A DNA stretch of 64,000 nucleotides from the NCBI GenBank assembly GCA_027422505.1, contig JAPQWV010000416.1, positions 248,001 through 312,000 of the forward strand, given 5' to 3'. The notes beneath the pieces were generated by a model, which searched no databases, was not told where the DNA came from, and saw only the letters and a program-made list of their open reading frames with translations. The DNA is from Craterostigma plantagineum (lineage: Eukaryota > Streptophyta > Magnoliopsida > Lamiales > Linderniaceae). The position numbers and the translations under genes were made by a program. This document shows, one piece after another, positions 35,300 through 46,669 of this stretch. How positions within the stretch are numbered: position 1 is the first letter of the stretch; the number at the start of each line of letters is the position of its first letter.

Positions 35300-38200
35300 T
35301 CAAGAAAGTTCAAAGCCAGCGTTAGAGTTGATGGCGTAAAGAAGCTTCGCTCTCAGAGTGCTCGAACGTTTGTACGTTGGAAGCTATAAATAAGACCCCC
35401 AAAGGCGAAGACAAATGAAAACAAACATTAGAATCACATACTATTTGATCCAATACTACAGCCCGTCTTTCGACGTACCTTTAAAGTATTATAGCAGGTC
35501 GAAGCAGATGGAAGCCGATCAACGTCTTGACCTCCAAACGTGGCCCAAAGCGGCGCATCACAGGCAACCTACATAAGTACCCATTTCCCATTCTCAGTAG
35601 TTTACTCTCTATTTGTCCGTTGAGGAGAATTAGTGACAGTTGTTACGTTAACTTTTTGTTGGCATATGTTCGTCGATTACCTTATGAATAGTAAATGCTG
35701 GCAGAAGGTGTTTGAAGCCGAGCAGGGGAGCTCGGGAACAGCTGGTTACGAACTTAAGGAGCATACAACGTTCTTCTGCCCGAAAATCTGCTACCACCTA
35801 ATGAGCAAAAAATATTAAAATGATTTCACATCTCATCTACATCCAATTATGGGGCAAAGGAGTGAAATAGATGTGTGTATAATCTACAATATAAGATAAT
35901 TGTTAGGGCTCACCTCCCAAAATAACTTAACAGTTCGACTCCCATCGCTATAGCCTCCTGTATATTGTGTGTGTTTCCTCAAATCATCGACATCCATGTC
36001 ATGGTCCCCACCCGAGAGTAGCTGCAAAACCCCAAAATTGATAATGGTGAAGAATCTTGGCAAAACAAGTACATTATGCATGTTAAAACATAGCGTATTT
36101 CTTATTCCAAATTCATGGCATTTCCATGCCCTACAGGGTTACGAGCAAAAAGGAACTCAAAATGAATTTATCCATCTTTTTATGCAGTCGTGCTTGTCGA
36201 AGAATACAGAAATTGTTTATGGTCATGCTAGAGAATCTTTCGAAATATTCATGAAATAGCAATCAGATCAAGAACAGAATAATACCTGATTAAACTCACT
36301 GGCGTTGAATAACTTCAACCAAGATGGGGATATTAAGTCCGTCAACCCTCGGTAAAATGCATTTGAGAAAGGAAGCATCTGCAGTTAAGAGTTGGAATTG
36401 AATTAGCTGTCTCATGGGGAGTCAATCTGCTAGGTAGTCCATACCTGTCTGTTGAGTTTATAATCGGCCATTGCATGTAGATACTGTAATTTGTTTTCGT
36501 TCGTCACATAGCTATCTTTTCCACCTGGTTTGAGTTCAATGACTTGCCACTTCCCCAATGCTTCTTCAGTCACTGTGAAATCCAGACAAAGCTCCTCAAC
36601 ATCACCTTCATAATGCTGCATTTTCATTTAGCGGCTGAAGATCAGGGCAAATGCAAACTGAATGCAGTAGATGCCAAACAACCTGCTAACAACAGAATTT
36701 GAGAAGACTCGAAATTTCGTTTAGTAGATCACCTTGACATACATAAGATTCCGGTAAAGCTCAGGATCGAGGGTGGACAATTCGTCCAAAAAGCTATAAC
36801 GGCCCAATAATTTTTGCACGAAAACATGGGAAAAATAGAAATCAAGCAATATTCCCTCGTAGAGTGCTTTGCCAACAATTCTTCCCAAAAACTCGATCAT
36901 ACGGATCCCATTTTCCAAAAATCTTGCAGATATGTTTGGTACTAGAAGTCTTTCAGAAGTTGAGGTCTGCAGGAACAGGCCATACCTGAATAACATGATT
37001 TTTTTTTTTCAGAAAGGAAGAGCTCCTATGGAAGTAAATAGCTATAGATCAAAAGAATGTAACAGTTACTCTGGCGAAAAAGCTGCTTTAGAAATGTCAG
37101 TCAAGAATTCTTTCGACAGTCCACCGTAGTCAAGTCCAGCCTCAGGTAGGCCAGATTCACTAACAAAGGAGACATGGATCGATGACTTCAACCTTGAACC
37201 AAGTGAATTTAGTTGTCTCAATCCATCTTCAAAAACATGACTACGTCGTATAACTACCTCAATTGATTGTGGACCAGATGAAGTTCTCGAAACTTTGTCC
37301 ATGCTGACGAATTCTCTAAACATTTTCACCCTGTCATTGTAGCACGGAATTATTCTTTTTTGTGTACGAACAAGATAGAGAGGCAGATGAAAGTGGCAAT
37401 GAAGAAATAAAGAAGGAAGAGAAGCACATCTTATGGACAGTAGTGTTTCTCATGCAATCTTTCTAGTGTTTCTCATGCAATCTTTCATTCAAATCTATAT
37501 AGGGAAGAATGTTTCTCATGTAACAGTATCATTATAGTTAAGCAGTTAACACTACAGCAACTAATATTTACCTTTCATCAAAAGGAAAAACATGTGGCAT
37601 TGTACTAATGACAGAACCTATTGATGATGAGGGCATTACATCTGCAGATGAGATTAACTCATAAGTCCTTGCAGCAAAAGCAATTGGCATTCTGTTGTCT
37701 TTCCCCGGTGAAAGCCACAAATCAGGAGGGCAAAACTGGCGCCTACAATCCCTTTCATACAATAAATGTAGGCAACGAATAGTAGCTTCAACCATTGGTT
37801 GATTCCGACGGTTGATATTATGGGAGAATGCATTGTATGCTAGTGTATTCACTGATGATGCAATTTTCTTCTGCTGATCCAAGGTGAACGGTACCTAATT
37901 TGACCAAGCGTAACTTAGAATAAGTCTAAAACCACTGGAAAAAAAAATTGCGATTTTTGTATGCTCCGAACAATCAATATAACCTGTTTATCGTAAAACT
38001 CTGTGTCATCAAGAACTAATAGCAGATGTGAATAGCAGGAGCAGAAAAGATGAAGCAGGCAAGATATCTCCTTTGATATGCCTTCAGGACCTAACCTCAG
38101 TATCTCAACATCCCACTCACCAGAGGAAAGTTCGTTCATTTGATGAGAGCTAGATAGGTTATCTCTTGAATCGGCGTTATTCTTATCTGTAACTGACTTT

Positions 38201-40418
38201 CCAGATAATTTGTGCATCACATTCATCCATTTCTTGCTCGTTTCTCGGTTAAATCTCTTTTGCAGTCTAGCAGAAGACTCGCCACCATCTCCTCCAGATA
38301 TTATATTTGCAGATGAGGGTTTCAAGCTTCGAGAATTGCTTTTGCTATTGAAAAGACATTTTTCCAGTTCTCCCCATAAGGTAGAAAGAAATCCAGGAGT
38401 GAATGACAAAATGTTAAGGATTGGCAAAGACTTGAACGAAGGATTGATGGTAGAGAATAGCCGAATCATGGAAGAATAGAAATAAGCAACACTGAGTAAT
38501 CCAAAATTCCACAAATGGTCTTGAGTGCATGGTGGCGTATAATCAGCTCCATGGGCAGACATATCTTTTTGTAAAGATAAAAGCTTATGAAGATGCCACT
38601 GTTGATTAACAGGCCTAAAATGGTCCATATATGACAATATTGAGAACCTACAACTCATTTCATCCAAGAGCAGAAATGATTCCAAAGAGTTGTCATCAAC
38701 ACCTTGGATTTCTTCACTCTGCCCTCTATTCCATCCAAAATTTCCAAGTGAATCCAGTAAGTTATCAATGAGTGAAACAGCTAAGTGGAGATAGGAAGCA
38801 AGGTCCAGGCCTTCTGGAAACTTTCCCGAATCTGTTGAACTAATGTCACCATTTGTAGCAAGGTACACAATGTTGGCAAGTGCCCAACCAACTCCTGGCA
38901 TGATTTTGGATTTAGAAGTTTCCTTCAACCGATCCAGCTCAGAAATTTCCCTCAAAATCTTCTCTTTAGATACCTGTCATCATCTGCCATAGTTTGATCA
39001 GCCCCGCGTGGAATAATCAAAAAAATGAAAAAGAAAGTAACACCAAGAAGAAATTCATGTATTTCTCTTAATGCATATATTAACTCATGACAAAAAGTAA
39101 TAACTCGAGAAGGGATACGGAACATGATTTAAAGCGCTGGCTCATTTCACTGACTTTTAGTTGGCCCTTACCAGAAACATCTTGAGACAAGGCGACAAGA
39201 CGGACTTGTGTCTCAGAGCAGGCACAAGTATTGCAGGTAATCGATGGGGAAAACAAGGAATCGTCAGTATTGAGACGCAATACTGTTCAATAGCTGAATC
39301 CATTACACCATTATCATCTGAGTTTAAATTAGCTATGTGAAAAGGCCGCAAAGATAATGTTATTGCACTGGCGATTATCAAGAATCTATCATCCGTCTGA
39401 CAAGTGAGCATCTTCTCAGAGGAAAACGGAGCTTCTAATCTACCAATGTATTTCCGAATGCAACTGTAGAGGCCATTTGTTTTGCTCCCAATAAATTGTA
39501 CAATACTTTTCACAGCAGCATGTGCATCCTTAAGACTATCTCCATTAATGCATTTCCAACCGTTCGGATCAGTCAATAGAACTGCTAGGCGCATTGCTAT
39601 CGATGTCAGAACAGCATCTTGCATCTTTTGATTGGAGTAGTCAAACACCGACAAAATAAACAAGCAAATGGAAATGAGCTTCTTCGTATGAAGAAACCAC
39701 ATGTTTTTCTCTTCAGAACTACCAGCGGTCATTGAGCAAAAGTTCTTCTCTACATCTGCAAGCGAAAGGAACGATCACATCAAAAACATCTTCTGCTCGT
39801 TCACCACAACAGCACACACGGAAAAAAACATAAAAAAAAAAGAATAATAAATACACACGAGCATGCATACCATTTGCAGAGATGCTCCCAATAACAACTC
39901 TGAAGCAACTTAACATGCAATCCTTTTCTCTGTCTCCAATTTTCCCATACCGCACACATAAAGTTTCAACGAAGAAAAGAAAGGGTCTCAGTATATCATT
40001 AGATATCATCTTCCAAGGAGGAACACCAACGTTGTTCTTCATCATAACTTCCCAATCATTCTCGATTCGCAAAGCTGCCATTTTCGTATCATAATGTCGC
40101 CTCCAACATCTCTGAATTTCGGCTCATCGCCGAACGCATACTCTCAGCTATACGAATAATAGGTTAAAATTTTGACAAGCGAATTTTCGAACCTGAAGTA
40201 ACAACACTGCTGAGTTCGCTCGCCTCGTATAATTACGTAGCTCTCTCTCTTGATTGACCTTCGCCAAAAGCGCATCCCTCGTGATTTCCTTGGCGCTTGC
40301 TCCACGCAGCGATACCTGACCCAAATCAAAATCAAGCGATTATTAGTTTTTCACTCAATTCAACGAATCAAAATCCCAGAAAAACGGCACGGACCTGGTG
40401 TTTACGATAATCGCTCAT
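35300..40418 (-). CDS. UPL7: HECT-type E3 ubiquitin ligase UPL7
   Basis: Fourteen minus-strand exons splice in phase to 1153 residues (Arabidopsis UPL7 is about 1142): 40395-40418, 40193-40315, 39871-40111, 39172-39755, 37984-38973, 37572-37894, 37070-37330, 36733-36985, 36445-36615, 36286-36378, 36021... to 35914, 35681-35797, 35479-35568, 35300-35383. The N-terminus [19 protein letters not shown] leads into an IQ-like calmodulin-binding region ([22 protein letters not shown]). A long helical region follows, then a C-terminal HECT domain with [21 protein letters not shown] and the catalytic-site block [16 protein letters not shown]. The catalytic Cys is about residue 1121. HECT ligases form a thioester with ubiquitin before passing it to substrate. 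Substrates of UPL7 are not evident from sequence. The tail ends NAGFELS as in the family. Confidence 0.96.
37436..37492. repeat. Short tandem duplication in a UPL7 intron
   Basis: The phrase TAGTGTTTCTCATGCAATCT is repeated with a 23-nt period around 37441-37486, inside the intron between exons 6 and 7, and a third partial TTTCTCATG lies just after. No function suggested. Confidence 0.7.
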
Positions 40419-41431
40419 TGTTATTTTCCTCCTCAAAAGCTAATCGGAAAGACCGCCGAAACAGCCTTCAGCTACTGTCGTCGAGGATCGATTTCTCTAT
40501 AGACACAGCTTAATGCTATCGCCTGCCTTTCCGTTTAATCTACATAGCACGTCGCCGTTTCCTTCTCCTCTCCTATTTGTTCGTATCGATGTATTTCTTT
40601 GCTTTCGTCCCCGTTGAAAACGTCGCACTCGGAAAAGTCGCGCCTTTGATTGCCGCTACGCTAAATAAATATGCCTTTTCTTTTGTTCGAAAATCATACT
40701 TTTTAACGCTAATCGAACTGTTTGACTCTCTGATTACTGCTTATCTACGTAGCTTCTTGAGCTGATAAGACTAACTAGAGTACACTCTTCAAGTTCGCGT
40801 CTTTGTGGTTGGTGCGGGTTTCTCGCATCGCACGGATTGTACCTTCGGATATATATTACGATGGAGGTGTTCGATGGTATGCGTGAGAGAGAGGGATGCT
40901 GCGTGATTTCGTGCGTAGGATCGGTGGCATGTGTAAAAATGTATGATCAATGATGAAGCGTGTGAATTGTTCCATCGAATAGGAAATCAAATCAGCTCAG
41001 CTTATCTCATATGTCGTATCTTCTGAAGAGGATGGCATCGGAGAGAGATTTGCAATCGTTTTCTGAGAATAAAAATTTCAACGGCTTGGATCTTAACACG
41101 CGTTATCTGGACCACCCATCTCTTCTTGGAGAACTGTGTTGCATTTACATACGTATACGTTCGTTCCTTTCCTTCCAATGGGTGCTTATGTCAAGCATGT
41201 TTCCATGCTGGTGATTATGTTATAGCAGATGTGTTTTCAATGCGTAATAAATTTAGGAGGGGAAAGAGAATATCTAGGGAGAAGCAGAAGAGACCGTTAG
41301 CCAGCATTAAATCAAGAAAGAATCAAAAGTTTCTGTTCTGGAAATTAAGGAGGGCATGAAGCCAAACACATAAAGAAACTGAGACACCATTGATAGCCTT
41401 TGTCTTGTAGCCATCTTGGGCCATCCATTCC
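40419..41431. other. Divergent promoter region between UPL7 and the TauE-like gene
   Basis: About 1 kb separates the head-to-head start codons at 40418 (-) and 41432 (+). Several short ORFs occur on the plus strand (to about 41359) but have no recognisable motif. No transposon was recognised. Confidence 0.5.
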
Positions 41432-43872
41432 ATGGCTTTGAAAGGTATGGTGATATACCTCCTTGCGGTTTTCTCTTTGGCTGTTTCCTCCGTGCATTTC
41501 ATCGAAGGTTATGCTCGTGGAAATCCTTGTACAAAGCCATGGCTTCTCCTCTCATTGGAGCAGAGACTTGAAAAATCTGATGCCAAAGTCTGGCCGGTAT
41601 GTAGCACTAATTCTTCAAAATTTTCGCGAATCTGTTCCTTGGGTAGGGTCTGTATAACTCTGCTTTGGGTGTTTGTGAAAAGGAATTGAGATTTAGCTGG
41701 AGAGTGGTTTTGGCAACCATTATAGGGTTCTTGGGCTCGGCTTGTGGAGCAGTGGGTGGTGTTGGTGGTGGTGGCATCTTTGTCCCTATGCTGACAATAC
41801 TTCTGGGATTTGACTCGAAATCTGCTGCTGCGATATCCAAGTGTAAGAGCAGCTCTTTTCTTTAACATCATTTGCAGAGAACACAAGTGAACTGAATTAT
41901 GAGATATGGGTTTTTTTATTTAGGCATGATTATGGGTGCATCAGCATCATCAGTATGGTACAACTTAAGGGTACCCCATCCATGCAGAGAAGCACCGATA
42001 ATTGATTATGATTTGGCTCTCTTGTTCCAGCCTATGCTCATGCTTGGAATCACCATTGGTGTGGCTTTAAGTGTAGTCTTCCCTTACTGGCTAATCACTC
42101 TACTCATCATAACCTTGTTCTTGGGTAAGGAGAATCACTTTGGTATTACTTACAAACATCACATAACCGTGTTTTGATTTCTAACAAACAGGAACTTCCT
42201 CGAGATCTTTTGTTAAGGGGATTGAGATGTGGAAGGAGGAAACCATATTGAAGGTTAGTTGTTGGATGGTGAGTTGCTGATGTAAGACAATAGTTTTCAC
42301 CACTAGTTGTTATGTTTCTCTATGAAGTCTGTTTTTCTTCTTGCAATATTTACAGAACGCCATGAAAGATGAAAGTTCCAGCGGTCAATGTAAGTCAAGT
42401 TCATCTGGTAAAATTCACAGCAAGTAAATCAATGAAAAGCTTACAAATCTATTTCATTGTCAGCGATAATTGATGCCGAGTATGAAGCTTTGGTCCCTAG
42501 AGAGGAGAAAACTCCATTGGTGAGCTTCGCAGTGTTAAATTTGAACATGTCCTCTTCATGATTTCATCATCATTTTCTTATTCGTATGCTACGTTCTCAG
42601 CAAAACCATGAAGTGTAATCTTAACGTTCCGCAAATCGTCGTTCTTATGCTCGTGTGGATTTGCTTCATGCTTCTTCAAGTGACCAAGGCAAGTGATTTT
42701 GACCTATGCCCACTTGGCAATTCTAGAACAGAAAAAAGGGTCTTGATTTTGATATTGCTTCAACAGAATACGACGAAGACATGCAGTGCATGGTACTGGG
42801 TGCTCAACTTATTACAGGTATGTAGAAGTAAAACATAAGCTTTCTCATTTGATGATACAGCTAAAAATGAAAAAACCCGTCCTAATCTTCTCAGTTCCCC
42901 GTCGCATTACTCGTCTTCTTTAACGAATGCATCAAACTCTACGATGAGAGCAAAGGAAGGAAAATCTCAGGAAACACAGAGCACATATGCGAGGCATCAA
43001 TAGAATGGACAAGAACGAATCTCTCATTCTGTGCTCTATGTGGCATCTTAGGAGGTACTGTAGGAGGATTATTAGGTTCTGGTGGAGGTTTTATTCTCGG
43101 TCCACTCTTGCTTGAGATCGGAGTAATTCCTCAGGTATGAAACCGTTCACAGATACTTCTAAACCAGACTTATGGACAACTAATTCTCAACGATCAGTAC
43201 CACATGATCAGTAAAACCAAATTTGCGGTCCCTGTGTTTTTCCAACATATATGGACACTAGATTTTAGGTATATGATCGATGGCTTCTATTCGTGATCTT
43301 ACTAATGGTGTGTGAATAGGTAGCCAGTGCAACAGCGACTTTCGTTATGATGTTCTCCTCATCTTTATCTGTGGTGGAGTTCTGTCTGCTCAAGAGAATC
43401 CCCATCCCATATGGTAATGGCACTAAATCTTCGCCATTTTACTGCAAGTCTCTCAATCAAATCTTTTCACATCACAACGACTCGCTCTAAAAGATCGTAG
43501 ATCTGTCACCAACTATCATCAAGAAACTGCTGACTTGTACATTTGCAGCGTTGTACCTAATGGCTGTTTCGATCGTAGCTGGTTTTTGGGGACAGTGCTT
43601 CATAAGGAAGATGATCACTTTGTTAAGGAGGGCTTCTGTCATCGTGTTTGTTCTATCCAGTGTTATTTTCTGTAGTGCTCTAACTATGGGTACGTCTATA
43701 TTATGTTTACACACCTTCATCAGCCTCATGTAATCCTTAATTTCTTTTCTTTTCCAAATATCAGTAATTTATCTTCACTTGTAATACAGGTGTCATTGGA
43801 ATAGATAAAAGCATAAGGATGATGCGCAGCCATGAGTTCATGGGATTTCTGGATTTTTGCAGCAGCCATTGA
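41432..43872 (+). CDS. Sulfite exporter TauE/SafE family membrane protein
   Basis: Twelve exons give 453 residues: 41432-41596, 41683-41842, 41924-42124, 42192-42253, 42356-42389, 42464-42519, 42614-42688, 42767-42817, 42895-43134, 43320-43413, 43549-43689, 43790-43872. A signal-like N-terminus ([15 protein letters not shown]) precedes two homologous halves of hydrophobic helices. Each half begins with a glycine-rich TauE signature ([40 protein letters not shown]). A charged loop with [13 protein letters not shown] lies between them. Bacterial homologues export sulfonates or sulfite; the substrate of plant members is mostly unknown. Exon 7 is read from the second of two nearby AGs (42613), because the first (42600) would shift the frame. 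The following intron has a consensus GC donor (AAG/GCAAGT). Confidence 0.9.
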
Positions 43873-44648
43873 GGATACTAAGGAAGTAGGAATATGCGAA
43901 CACAGCGCACCAAACCTTAGGTTCATTTATCATATTTTAGTTCTGTACATACAACATAACAAAATCATATCGCCATGTGTGTGTGCTTGGACAAGAAAAA
44001 AACTAAGACGAATCTTTTCCTCGAATGGGCAAAGGAATCTGATTTTGGCTATCATTTGTTCTTAATAAATACATCATCAAAATCTCTGCAAAGATGCACC
44101 ATAAACCACTTCAATAGGAATCAAAAACTCAAGAGAAAATGTCTGATCTCATAGTCGAAAACAACAAGGCTAACCTTCTACGCCCGCGATTACCTCACCG
44201 GCGAAGACAAGTCGGCGATCACCGTCGCCGGAAAAGAAGGGCCCACGACGAGCCCTCAAGGGCTTTCACATGGTGTTCTCCGTGATTTTCAGCGACGGAG
44301 ATTACAGAGGTAGCAGTTTGCAAATCCAAGGCTCTGATCTTTTCGGGGCTGAAGAGAGGGGATTTTCGATCGTTTCTGAGACTGGGTTTTTCAGGTTCGT
44401 CAAGGTTTTGCGATTCTCACCGCTGAGATGATGGATGTTCCTGATCTGAGGGCTGTTCTTGAGCTTGATTTTACTGTTGAGCATTACTGATACAGATTTG
44501 AAGATCGTTTCGTTCTTTGTGGTGTTTTATCAATGATAAAGTGAGAATCTTGGTGGTGTAAGTCAAGAATCTATATTACACAAAAACAAGAAACAGCATA
44601 ATCCCTAGCCTAGAAGAACATCAAAAGCAGAAAAAGTACAATGATTCG
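43873..44648. other. Intergenic region holding a dirigent pseudogene
   Basis: 3' flank of the TauE-like gene, then the dirigent remnant at 44139-44490, then the 3' flank of the HD-Zip gene on the opposite strand. Confidence 0.6.
44139..44490 (+). pseudogene. Dirigent protein pseudogene
   Basis: Three fragments of a dirigent domain appear in order but in different frames. The first reads TFYARDYLTGEDKSAITVAG (from 44173). The second starts HMVFSVIFSDGDYRGSSLQI and continues through QGSDLFGAEERGF and FFRFVK. The third starts FAILTAEMMDVPDLRAVLEL and ends VEHY before TGA at 44488-44490. About 40 residues that normally join the first and second parts are missing, and the frame changes there. A second one-base loss lies between the second and third parts, around 44403-44408. 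A possible original ATG at 44139 is in yet another frame. Dirigent proteins steer stereoselective coupling of monolignol radicals; this copy cannot make a functional one. Confidence 0.85.
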
Positions 44649-45330
44649 CTAATCAAAAGCAGCCCACGAATGAGATGGCATCGTCGCTGGATCATAACCA
44701 TATCCCTGTGATCTTACGGTGGCTTCTTCAGCCATGTGATTAATCACTTGGTTCTTGATAATACCTCTCAAAGCCAAAACCTTTTTTTTTTGGGTAAGAA
44801 AAAAGGGTGAGTTTCGGACATAGACTGGGGAAATAAACATGTTTCAAGTTACCTCTTGTTGAAGGCTGTTTCTTTCCCTGGAAACATCATCGTACTCCTT
44901 TTTAAGCGCACCGTACAATATCTCGAGCTGCTTCGCCTTCCACCTAGCCCTTCGATTCTGAAACCAAACAGCAATCTGACGTGGCTGAAGCCCAAGTTCT
45001 TTAGATAGCTTCACTTTCCTCTCAGGGTCAAGCTTAATCTCCTCTCGGAAACTGTTCTCTAGATACTCCAATTGCTCGTTGCTCAGCCTTTTCTTTTTCG
45101 TGTGGATATTAACAGTGCTCTTCCTCATCTCCATCATTAGATTACCCGCTTCTGTTACAAAACAATGGATGAACATTTGCCAGCAGTTATGATTACAACT
45201 TGGGAACACTTGGAATAAAATGCTCACCAGGAAATCCGCCTTGTCTGTGATGGTAGAGAGAGCTGTAATAAGATTCTTGATCAGTCACAGAAGCGAAAGG
45301 AATTCTACTAGGATTCGCATTCCAATCCAT
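44649..45330 (-). CDS. HD-Zip class I transcription factor, LMI1/ATHB51/ATHB22-like
   Basis: Three minus-strand exons (45228-45330, 44853-45151, 44649-44780) join in phase to 177 residues. The homeodomain reads [17 protein letters not shown], then [20 protein letters not shown], then [19 protein letters not shown], followed directly by a leucine zipper ([15 protein letters not shown]...). This combination is plant-specific. The EEIKLD...RKVKLS spelling matches the ATHB51 (LATE MERISTEM IDENTITY 1)/ATHB22 branch, which acts in meristem identity and leaf-margin growth. The protein is short for the branch, with a reduced N-terminus and C-tail. The last acceptor follows ten A residues rather than a pyrimidine tract. 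A TATA box lies about 120 bases upstream. Confidence 0.92.
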
Positions 45331-45446
45331 TGATAGCTTTTCAATCTTTTCGCCACAGAATATGCTTATATATATTATAGTTACTATATGTGGTTTTTTG
45401 TCGTAGTATTGAAGTACTATAACGGACCACTCCTCATTACAAAATC

Positions 45447-45455
45447 TATATATAG
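45447..45455 (-). promoter_or_regulatory. TATA box of the HD-Zip gene
   Basis: CTATATATA on the minus strand about 120 bases before the ATG at 45330, a typical core-promoter distance. No transcript evidence. Confidence 0.5.
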
Positions 45456-45797
45456 TTAGTTCCCTATCGATGCAACAACGTCTCTCTTTTTTTATGGAAG
45501 CTGCTCTATGAGATGCAGACAAGTTGACTTTATTTTAAGTCTTGTCGAAAAGGATTCATAGGTGGGGGAAACGAAAGAGACGTTGCTGGGCTTTTGATGA
45601 CTCTATGCTTCCAAGTTTGAAAGCAACTAATAAATATTTACTTTGCAGATTCAGAACACTGTTCGTACGTACCCTCACAAACCTCAGAGATAGAGATAAA
45701 GAGAGAGATGTATATTATTATGTGGGCTTTGGCTGGAAAAAAATATATATATTATGGTCCCCTTCATCTCTGACCTCTTTCTCTTCATCATCACGCC

Positions 45798-45836
45798 TTC
45801 TTCTTCTTCTTCTTCTTCTTCTTCTTCTTCTTCTTC
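45798..45836. repeat. (TTC)n microsatellite
   Basis: Thirteen or so TTC units upstream of the HD-Zip gene on its promoter side. Confidence 0.9.
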
Positions 45837-46198
45837 ATATCTGCAACACTGAGCTTCTTTCAACGATAAACCTTATTAAATATTGCAGATATTAACCAAT
45901 ACAAATGCTTTTTGTACAGTAGTTCATACAATGGGCTCATTCATATTTTATATTTCACTTTGCGAGCTTTCATTGCGCAGACTCTCAACTAATTCCTCGA
46001 CCGCCAAAAACAGGCGTCGTTAGCTTAATAAGAATCTTCAGCCTATGGAAGTGGGCTTTCACCAATAATGGCCCAATAAAAATAGCCTATATAAGGCCCA
46101 TTACTAAAATTGGATGGTATTTACTATTATTTGAGCCTCGTATTCAGTTAAATTACCAAAGAAATATAAAGGCTATTTTGGGTAATTCTGCGGGGACC

Positions 46199-46199
<1 letters not shown>

Positions 46200-46239
<40 letters not shown>
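46200..46239. repeat. (CT)n microsatellite
   Basis: About twenty CT units in the probable leader of the trihelix gene, about 110 bases after a TATA-like CTATATAAGG. Confidence 0.95.
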
Positions 46240-46243
<4 letters not shown>

Positions 46244-46669
46244 CCATTTGTCTTGTTTTTCTCGATCATTTCATTTCATCCTCACACAAAACAATATAAC
46301 GTACGTAACCCACAGCTAAGCTCCGTAAGTTCCAAAACCATGGGCTCACACATCAGGCAAACACACAGTATTTCTTTTTTCTATTTTTCTTTTCTTCTGC
46401 TCTCTAAATTTACCAGCAGTTTCTTGAAAACCATTTGCTCAATACCACAGCTCCGCCTAAGCACAGAGAAATCTCATGTTAAAAAAAATCACTGTTTCAG
46501 ACAACACAGCCCATGATTCATCACTGCTTGTTTTGGGACCAAATACTGTGTGTTTTGCATCTTTATAATCTAATACGAGCGAGACGAAAAGACTCAATCT
46601 TGTTTCTTCCCATCGTCTAAAGTTGCAGCCTTTTTCTGAATTCTGACAGCTCTTTCTTCTCTCTCTTTC

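Larger units (their letters stand above)
45331..46669. other. Divergent promoter region with two microsatellites
   Basis: Lies between the HD-Zip start (45330, minus) and the trihelix start (46670, plus). Contains (TTC)n at about 45798-45836, TGGGCY-type motifs and a CTATATAAGG TATA-like sequence near 46086-46095, and (CT)n at about 46200-46239 in what is probably the trihelix leader. Confidence 0.5.

Noticed and set aside
41011..41359. Short frames upstream of the TauE-like gene
   Set aside because: No recognisable motif, and they lie in the divergent promoter region; not enough for a gene call.
42601..42688. Frameshift in the TauE-like gene
   Set aside because: The first acceptor gives a stop, but an AG at 42612-42613 restores the frame with the conserved continuation, so no frameshift is needed.
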